Shown: positions 8,180 through 12,142 of the stretch, piece after piece
Position numbering within the stretch: position 1 is the stretch's first letter
Layout of the letters: the number at the start of each line of letters is the position of its first letter
NCBI GenBank assembly: GCA_964588705.1
Contig: CAZPQV010000060.1
Location: 1-12,142 of the forward strand
Reading direction: 5' to 3'
DNA length: 12,142 bases
DNA from: CAZPQV01 sp964588705
GTDB taxonomy: Bacteria; Bacteroidota; Bacteroidia; Flavobacteriales; Weeksellaceae
The notes under the pieces: generated by a model
The model's input: only the letters and a program-made list of their open reading frames with translations
The model's database searches: none
Told to the model about the DNA's origin: nothing
Program-made: the position numbers and the translations under genes

Positions 8180-8863
8180 ATGGAGTTTTTTACTTCCGTT
8201 CTTGATTTTTTCATGAACCTCGATAAGCACCTTTTCACAATGATTATGGATTATGGTGTTTGGATTTATCTCATTTTATTCCTTATTATTTTTGTTGAAA
8301 CCGGTTTAGTGGTAATGCCTTTTCTTCCGGGCGATTCGCTACTTTTTGCAGCAGGAACTTTCTGCGCCGGAGTTATCGGAGCCAATGGTGAAATGGCAAG
8401 TCTGAATTTGTGGCTGGTTCTTGGTTTACTCTTTGTAGCAGCTGTTTTGGGAGATACGGTCAATTATTTTCTTGGTAAAAATGTTGGCTTGAAAATCCTT
8501 AATTGGAAGATTGGAGACAAGCAATTGGTAAATCCAAAATACATTGATCAGACACACGAATTCTACGAGAAAAATGGACCTAAAACGATTATTATTGCGC
8601 GTTTTGTACCAATTGTAAGAACGTTTGCACCGTTTGTAGCAGGTATCGGTTCAATGCATTATTCCACTTTTATCAGGTACAATATTATTGGTGGTTTTGT
8701 ATGGGTTTTCGGGTTGACTTTGGCAGGTTATTTCTTCGGAAATATTCCGATTGTAAGAGAAAACTTCGAAACTGTGATTTTCGGAATTATTGGAATCTCG
8801 CTGTTGCCAATGGTTTGGGAGTATATCAATATGAAATATCTGAAGAAAGATAAAGCAAATTAA
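8180..8863 (+). CDS. DedA family (VTT domain) membrane protein
   Basis: This 227-aa protein has the usual DedA length and motifs. A first hydrophobic segment (about 28-46) leads into ETGLVVMPFLPGD (40-52), the acidic re-entrant loop of the family. GDTVNYFLG follows at 91-99. The signature FVPIVRTFAPFVAG around residues 142-155 holds the essential arginines (R141 and R147 here). Two more membrane segments lie at about 168-188 and 197-212, and the tail is basic. DedA proteins act in the inner membrane. Several recycle undecaprenyl phosphate or other lipid carriers and affect membrane potential and drug resistance (family knowledge); the substrate of this one cannot be read from sequence. It appears monocistronic: own promoter 5' and strong terminator 3'. 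The start ATG at 8180 fits promoter spacing. Confidence 0.93.
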   Translation: MEFFTSVLDFFMNLDKHLFTMIMDYGVWIYLILFLIIFVETGLVVMPFLPGDSLLFAAGTFCAGVIGANGEMASLNLWLVLGLLFVAAVLGDTVNYFLGKNVGLKILNWKIGDKQLVNPKYIDQTHEFYEKNGPKTIIIARFVPIVRTFAPFVAGIGSMHYSTFIRYNIIGGFVWVFGLTLAGYFFGNIPIVRENFETVIFGIIGISLLPMVWEYINMKYLKKDKAN

Positions 8864-8869
8864 AATTTG

Positions 8870-8896
8870 CCGGTTGAGAAATCAACCGGTTTTTTT
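8870..8896 (+). terminator. Rho-independent terminator after dedA
   Basis: A perfect 8-bp stem CCGGTTGA/TCAACCGG (8870-8877/8882-8889) is closed by a stable GAAA tetraloop and followed by seven T. It starts 7 bp after the dedA stop codon. It is the strongest terminator in the window. Confidence 0.93.
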
Positions 8897-8945
8897 GTGA
8901 AAAAATTATTCCAAACTGTTTCCTGAAATACTGATTTGTTTCATA

Positions 8946-8976
8946 TTGATTTCCTTTAAAAATATATCTACCTTTA
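8946..8976 (+). promoter_or_regulatory. Putative promoter of the YdcH-like gene
   Basis: TTG at 8946-8948 is followed after 20 bp by TACCTTTA at 8969-8976, one base from TAnnTTTG. It lies 25 bp before the ATG, behind the dedA terminator, so the small gene likely has its own transcript. An AAGGAAG stretch at 8993-8999 sits just before the ATG and may aid initiation, though it is close. Confidence 0.45.
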
Positions 8977-9001
8977 TTGTAGAAATTAAAAAAAGGAAGT
9001 C

Positions 9002-9238
9002 ATGGAAAGCCATATTTTAATAAACGAATTTCCTGAGTACACACAAAAGATTGCAGACCTGAAAAAGAATGACAACGTGTTTCTCTATTTCTACGTTAAT
9101 TATGAAGAAGTGAATGCGCTCATTCAGCACTACGAAGAAGACGGTTTTAATCACACAACTGATGAGCATCTTAATGAACTAAGACTAAAAAGAGTCCGAT
9201 TAAAGGACAGGATTTATTCATATCTACAGAAGAATTAA
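9002..9238 (+). CDS. Small YdcH/DUF465-like protein, 78 aa
   Basis: The protein opens with NEFPEYTQKIADLKKND (residues 8-24), like the FPEY...I..LK..D opening of YdcH/DUF465 proteins. It closes with LNELRLKRVRLKDRIYSYLQ (58-77), matching their conserved L+.+RL.LKD.IY end. Charged helical character and the 70-80 residue length also fit; the family is predicted to form a small helical hairpin or coiled coil. The biochemical role of the family is not established. There is no signal peptide or membrane segment, so it is probably cytoplasmic. It is flanked by terminators (8870-8896 and 9266-9291) and is therefore likely monocistronic. The middle (residues 25-55) matches the family less clearly, so the assignment rests on the two ends. 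Confidence 0.8.
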   Translation: MESHILINEFPEYTQKIADLKKNDNVFLYFYVNYEEVNALIQHYEEDGFNHTTDEHLNELRLKRVRLKDRIYSYLQKN

Positions 9239-9265
9239 ATTTTACTTGGATTAAAATTTATTCCC

Positions 9266-9291
9266 AAAGCGACTGATGAGGTCGCTTTTTT
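9266..9291 (+). terminator. Rho-independent terminator after the YdcH-like gene
   Basis: AAAGCGAC (9266-9273) pairs perfectly with GTCGCTTT (9281-9288) around a 7-nt loop, and T residues continue beyond. It begins 27 bp after the stop codon. Confidence 0.88.
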
Positions 9292-9329
9292 CATTCTCCA
9301 ACTTCAAAAAGCCGCTGATTTGATGTAGC

Positions 9330-9374
9330 GTCAGTCCGAGTGAAATTCCGTAGGAATTTTGTATCGAGAACTTC
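9330..9374. repeat. Palindrome-cored 45-bp interspersed repeat, copy 1
   Basis: The unit runs from GTCAGTCCGAGTG to TATCGAGAACTTC. Its core is the inverted repeat AAATTCC-GTA-GGAATTT (9343-9359). Copy 2 lies 32 bp downstream in the same orientation. They differ by three substitutions and one inserted base. The compact size and stem-loop core resemble REP-type intergenic elements. Confidence 0.85.
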
Positions 9375-9406
9375 ATTCATAAAACTTACCACTTGCAATA
9401 TCATTT

Positions 9407-9452
9407 GTCAGTTCGAGTAAAAATTCCGCAGGAATTTTGTATCGAGAACTTC
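9407..9452. repeat. Palindrome-cored 46-bp interspersed repeat, copy 2
   Basis: This is the same unit as at 9330-9374, with core AAAATTCC-GCA-GGAATTTT (9420-9438), one base pair longer than copy 1. The changes fall in the flanks and loop, not inside the shared stem. It ends 62 bp before the proposed start of the NlpC/P60 gene and may form part of its leader. Confidence 0.85.
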
Positions 9453-9514
9453 CTCATCAGAAACTTATCCTTTCCAATGGCATAATATTTTCAGTTATTC
9501 CACAAATAAACTAT

Positions 9515-10105
9515 TTGAAATTTCCGCTTTACATATCTGTCCTTCTGATGTTTTTATCCTGCAGTGATAAAGCAGAACTTACCAATTTAAAAAAGGAATG
9601 GAATCAGGTTTTAAATAAAAGCTCGGAAAGTGAGCAAATGATTGATAGTCCTGAAGTAACCAATAAAACAGTTGAACCAAAACCAACCACCGAGTTCAAA
9701 ACCGGAAATCTTCGCAATGATTTGGTAGAGTTTTCAAAGCAATATATCGGAACACCGTACAGTTTTGCCTGTGCAACGCCTGAGGAGGGCTTTGACTGTA
9801 GCGGTTTTATAACTTATGTTTTCAACCATTACGGTTTCGAAGTACCGCGTTCATCAAAAGATTTCGAATTTTTCGGACGCGAAATTCCGGTTAATGAAAG
9901 TAAAAAAGGAGATTTAGTTCTGTTTACCGGAACCGAGGAAGGAACTACAGAGATTGGTCATATCGGAATTCTCATCAACGAAAACGGCATGAATTCCGAT
10001 TTTATACATTCTTCCAGCGGAAAAGCTAACGGCGTTACGATATCATCTCTCGGTTCAGATCATTACACCAACCGTTTTGTAAAAGTAATTTCTATAATTG
10101 ATTGA
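9515..10105 (+). CDS. NlpC/P60 family lipoprotein, putative peptidoglycan endopeptidase
   Basis: The proposed start is TTG at 9515, giving 196 aa with a compact lipoprotein signal (MKFPLYISVLLMFLSC, lipobox Cys16). The open frame extends upstream to 9437, but that segment lies in the 46-bp repeat and does not look like a signal. The first in-frame ATG (9548) leaves only four residues before the Cys. After a linker rich in Glu, Pro and Thr (about 30-65), an NlpC/P60 domain spans about 67-192: YIGTPYSFACATPEEGFDCS with catalytic Cys95, GHIGI with His149, and FIHSSSGKANGV with His165. These enzymes cut D-Glu to diamino acid bonds in cell-wall peptides (family knowledge); substrate here is inferred. 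It would be anchored to the outer or inner membrane, acting in the periplasm. No clear promoter or Shine-Dalgarno was found; the upstream repeat may contribute. It ends with TGA, showing that TGA is a normal stop here. Confidence 0.88.
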   Translation: MKFPLYISVLLMFLSCSDKAELTNLKKEWNQVLNKSSESEQMIDSPEVTNKTVEPKPTTEFKTGNLRNDLVEFSKQYIGTPYSFACATPEEGFDCSGFITYVFNHYGFEVPRSSKDFEFFGREIPVNESKKGDLVLFTGTEEGTTEIGHIGILINENGMNSDFIHSSSGKANGVTISSLGSDHYTNRFVKVISIID

Positions 10106-10119
10106 TACATCGATATTGC

Positions 10120-10175
10120 GTTCAGCATCCAGCACCCAGCATCCAAAATCCTGCATCCAACATCCAGCACCATCC
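10120..10175. repeat. Heptamer tandem repeat tract C
   Basis: Units in strict 7-bp phase are GTTCAGC, ATCCAGC, ACCCAGC, ATCCAAA, ATCCTGC, ATCCAAC, ATCCAGC, ACCATCC. The consensus ATCCAGC differs from tracts A and B. It begins 14 bp after the NlpC/P60 stop codon. The remaining gap to typA (10176-10281) is AT-rich with no gene seen. Confidence 0.75.
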
Positions 10176-10281
10176 ACCATTTTTACGACAATCAAAAAAA
10201 CTCATTCTTTTTATTAAAAAATTTCAAAAAAATAAAAGGTAATCTTCAAGTATTATCAAAAAGTTAATTTTTAAAGATTTT

Positions 10282-10312
10282 TTTAGTAATTCATTAAAAA
10301 TCACTATTTTTG
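10282..10312 (+). promoter_or_regulatory. Promoter of typA (TTTA-N19-TATTTTTG)
   Basis: TATTTTTG at 10305-10312 matches the -7 consensus TAnnTTTG, with TTTA at 10282-10285 exactly 19 bp upstream. The spacing and the following GCACCCGTAAAA equal those before dedA. The start codon lies 18 bp past the -7 element, so the leader must be very short. Confidence 0.75.
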
Positions 10313-10330
10313 CACCCGTAAAAATCGAAT

Positions 10331-12139
10331 ATGCAGAACATCAGAAATATCGCAATTATTGCTCACGTTGACCACGGAAAAACAACCTTGGTTGATAAAA
10401 TTATTCACGCAACAAGTGTTTTCAGGGAAAACCAGGAATCAGGAGAACTGATAATGGATAACAACGACCTTGAACGTGAGCGTGGAATTACCATTCTTTC
10501 AAAAAACATTTCAGTAACTTATAAAGACACAAAAATCAACGTGATCGATACTCCCGGACACGCCGATTTTGGTGGTGAAGTGGAAAGGGTTCTGAAAATG
10601 GCGGATGGTGTAATTCTTTTGGTAGACGCCTTCGAAGGACCGATGCCACAAACGCGTTTCGTTCTGCATAAAGCATTGGAATTAGGTTTAAAACCAATTG
10701 TGGTTATCAATAAAGTAGATAAAGAAAACTGCCGTCCTGAAGAAGTTCACGACAATGTTTTCGACCTTTTCTTCAACCTTGATGCAACTGAAGAACAACT
10801 GGATTTCCCAACGTTTTACGGTTCATCAAAACAGGGTTGGTTCAATACCAGTTTAGAGCCTGCAGATTCAATTATGCCGTTATTGGACGGAATTCTTGAA
10901 CATGTTCCTGCTCCGAAAGTGGAAGAAGGAAATCTTCAGATGCAGATAACATCTCTGGATTATTCTTCATTCCTTGGAAGAATTGCGGTTGGAAAAGTGA
11001 CGAGAGGTTCCGTAAAAGAAAGTCAGTGGATTGGATTGGCGCAGGAAGACGGGAAAATCGTAAAGGGAAAAGTAAAAGAACTTTATGTGTTTGAAGGTCT
11101 TGGAAAAAAGAAAGTTCAGGAAGTTCAGTCGGGCGATATTTGTGCAATTGTTGGTTTCGATGCGTTCCAGATTGGCGATACGTTCGTAGATCTTGAAAAT
11201 CCGGAGCCGTTGAGCAGACTTTCCATCGACGAACCTACGCTGAATATGACATTCTCCATCAACAATTCACCATTCTTTGGAAAAGACGGGAAGTATGTAA
11301 CCTCAAACCACCTGAAAGAAAGACTTGAAAAAGAGCTTGAGAAAAACCTTGCACTTCGTGTAGAGCAAACGGACGACGCCAATACGTTCCTGGTTTTCGG
11401 TAGAGGAATTCTTCACCTTTCAGTTTTAATTGAAACCATGAGACGTGAAGGGTACGAAATGACGATCGGACAGCCGCAGGTAATTTTAAGAGATATTAAT
11501 GGTGAGAAATGCGAACCATACGAAAGCATGGTGGTTGATGTACCGGAAGAATATGCGTCAAGAGTCATTGACCTTGCGACGCAGCGTAAAGGCGACCTTC
11601 ATATCATGGAAACCAAAGGTGAAATGCAGCACTTGGAATTCGAAATTCCATCAAGAGGTTTAATTGGTCTTCGTTCTCAAATGCTTACTGCAACTGCGGG
11701 AGAAGCGATTATGGCACACCGTTTCTCAGAATATAAACCGTTCAAAGGTCAGATTGCGGGAAGAAACAACGGTGTTTTGATTGCTAAAACGCAAGGGCAG
11801 GGAACGGCATATTCCATTGAAAAACTTCAGGACAGAGGTCGTTTCTTCGTAGATCCGGGAGAAGATGTTTACACCGGAATGATCGTTGGTGAGCAAAACA
11901 AACCTGGTGATTTGGTTGTAAATATTGTTGAAGGAAAACAACTTAACAATATGCGTGCAGCCGGAAAAGATAAAGACGGCAACATTGCCCCAAAAATCCT
12001 GATGTCTTTGGAAGAATGTATGGAATACATTCAGGCAGACGAAGCGATTGAAGTAACTCCAAACTTCATCCGTATGCGTAAAAAAGTTCTTGCAGAAGAG
12101 GACAGAAAACGTGCGGAAAGAATGGCGAAATCGGAGTAA
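10331..12139 (+). CDS. typA: Translational GTPase TypA/BipA
   Basis: This is a complete 602-aa TypA/BipA, the usual length. All GTPase motifs are present: AHVDHGKTT (11-19, P loop), RGIT (51-54, switch I), DTPGH (73-77), NKVD (127-130) and a G5 GSSK (164-167). An EF-Tu/EF-G-like beta-barrel domain II follows (about 205-300), then the EF-G-like domains III and V (VFGRGILHLSVLIETM, then EIPSRGLIGLRSQ). The TypA-specific C-terminal domain is last, including GRNNGVLI, a QGQGTAYSI segment and TPNFIRMRKK near the end. TypA binds the 70S ribosome, is a GTPase implicated in ribosome assembly and in stress or cold adaptation (family knowledge). The ATG at 10331 gives the conserved N-terminus (MQNIRNIAIIAHVDHG). 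It has its own promoter with a very short leader. No terminator is visible in the remaining three bases. Confidence 0.98.
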   Translation: MQNIRNIAIIAHVDHGKTTLVDKIIHATSVFRENQESGELIMDNNDLERERGITILSKNISVTYKDTKINVIDTPGHADFGGEVERVLKMADGVILLVDAFEGPMPQTRFVLHKALELGLKPIVVINKVDKENCRPEEVHDNVFDLFFNLDATEEQLDFPTFYGSSKQGWFNTSLEPADSIMPLLDGILEHVPAPKVEEGNLQMQITSLDYSSFLGRIAVGKVTRGSVKESQWIGLAQEDGKIVKGKVKELYVFEGLGKKKVQEVQSGDICAIVGFDAFQIGDTFVDLENPEPLSRLSIDEPTLNMTFSINNSPFFGKDGKYVTSNHLKERLEKELEKNLALRVEQTDDANTFLVFGRGILHLSVLIETMRREGYEMTIGQPQVILRDINGEKCEPYESMVVDVPEEYASRVIDLATQRKGDLHIMETKGEMQHLEFEIPSRGLIGLRSQMLTATAGEAIMAHRFSEYKPFKGQIAGRNNGVLIAKTQGQGTAYSIEKLQDRGRFFVDPGEDVYTGMIVGEQNKPGDLVVNIVEGKQLNNMRAAGKDKDGNIAPKILMSLEECMEYIQADEAIEVTPNFIRMRKKVLAEEDRKRAERMAKSE

Positions 12140-12142
12140 ATA

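Noticed and set aside
9476..9485. ATG at 9477 as start of the NlpC/P60 gene
   Set aside because: It is in another frame and is followed at once by a stop (ATG GCA TAA).
10120..10175. CRISPR array
   Set aside because: Units are 7 bp, degenerate and without spacers; no cas genes are nearby.

Overview
The window looks like chromosomal DNA of a Flavobacteriia member, probably close to Chryseobacterium/Kaistella (inference). Reasons: AT-rich sequence, a type IX secretion type B sorting domain, TAnnTTTG-type promoters, few Shine-Dalgarno sites, and the clade-typical pairing of a giant TPR protein with an outer-membrane barrel. All supported genes lie on the + strand. No phage, IS element, CRISPR array, defence system or biosynthetic cluster was seen.

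Layout. (1) 1-2925: 3' part of a very large secreted Ig/PKD-like protein ending in a gliding-motility/T9SS type B domain, interrupted by one in-frame TGA at 535-537. (2) 2926-3129: gap with degenerate 7-bp repeats, a perfect DnaA-box match and a probable promoter. (3) 3130-6072: exported 980-aa TPR protein. (4) 6148-7932: outer-membrane beta-barrel protein, probably in one operon with the TPR gene, interrupted by an in-frame TAA at 7750-7752; the last 59 codons and the terminal Phe are intact after the stop. (5) 7980-8051: tRNA-Arg(CCG) with a terminator. (6) 8180-8863: DedA-family membrane protein with promoter and terminator. (7) 9002-9238: small YdcH/DUF465-like protein with terminator. (8) 9330-9452: two copies of a 45-46 bp palindrome-cored repeat. 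(9) 9515-10105: NlpC/P60 lipoprotein, probably starting at TTG. (10) 10120-10175: another 7-bp repeat tract. (11) 10331-12139: complete typA/bipA GTPase.

Most genes serve the envelope: a T9SS cargo, a periplasmic TPR scaffold with its barrel partner, a DedA lipid-carrier transporter candidate and a cell-wall hydrolase. A translation stress GTPase and a tRNA sit among them. The observations most worth following are: two separate nonsense lesions in otherwise intact surface-protein genes; three unrelated heptamer repeat families, each starting within about 15 bp of a stop codon; an identical 19-bp promoter core upstream of dedA and typA; and the palindromic 45-bp repeat pair, which supplies sequence upstream of the lipoprotein gene.
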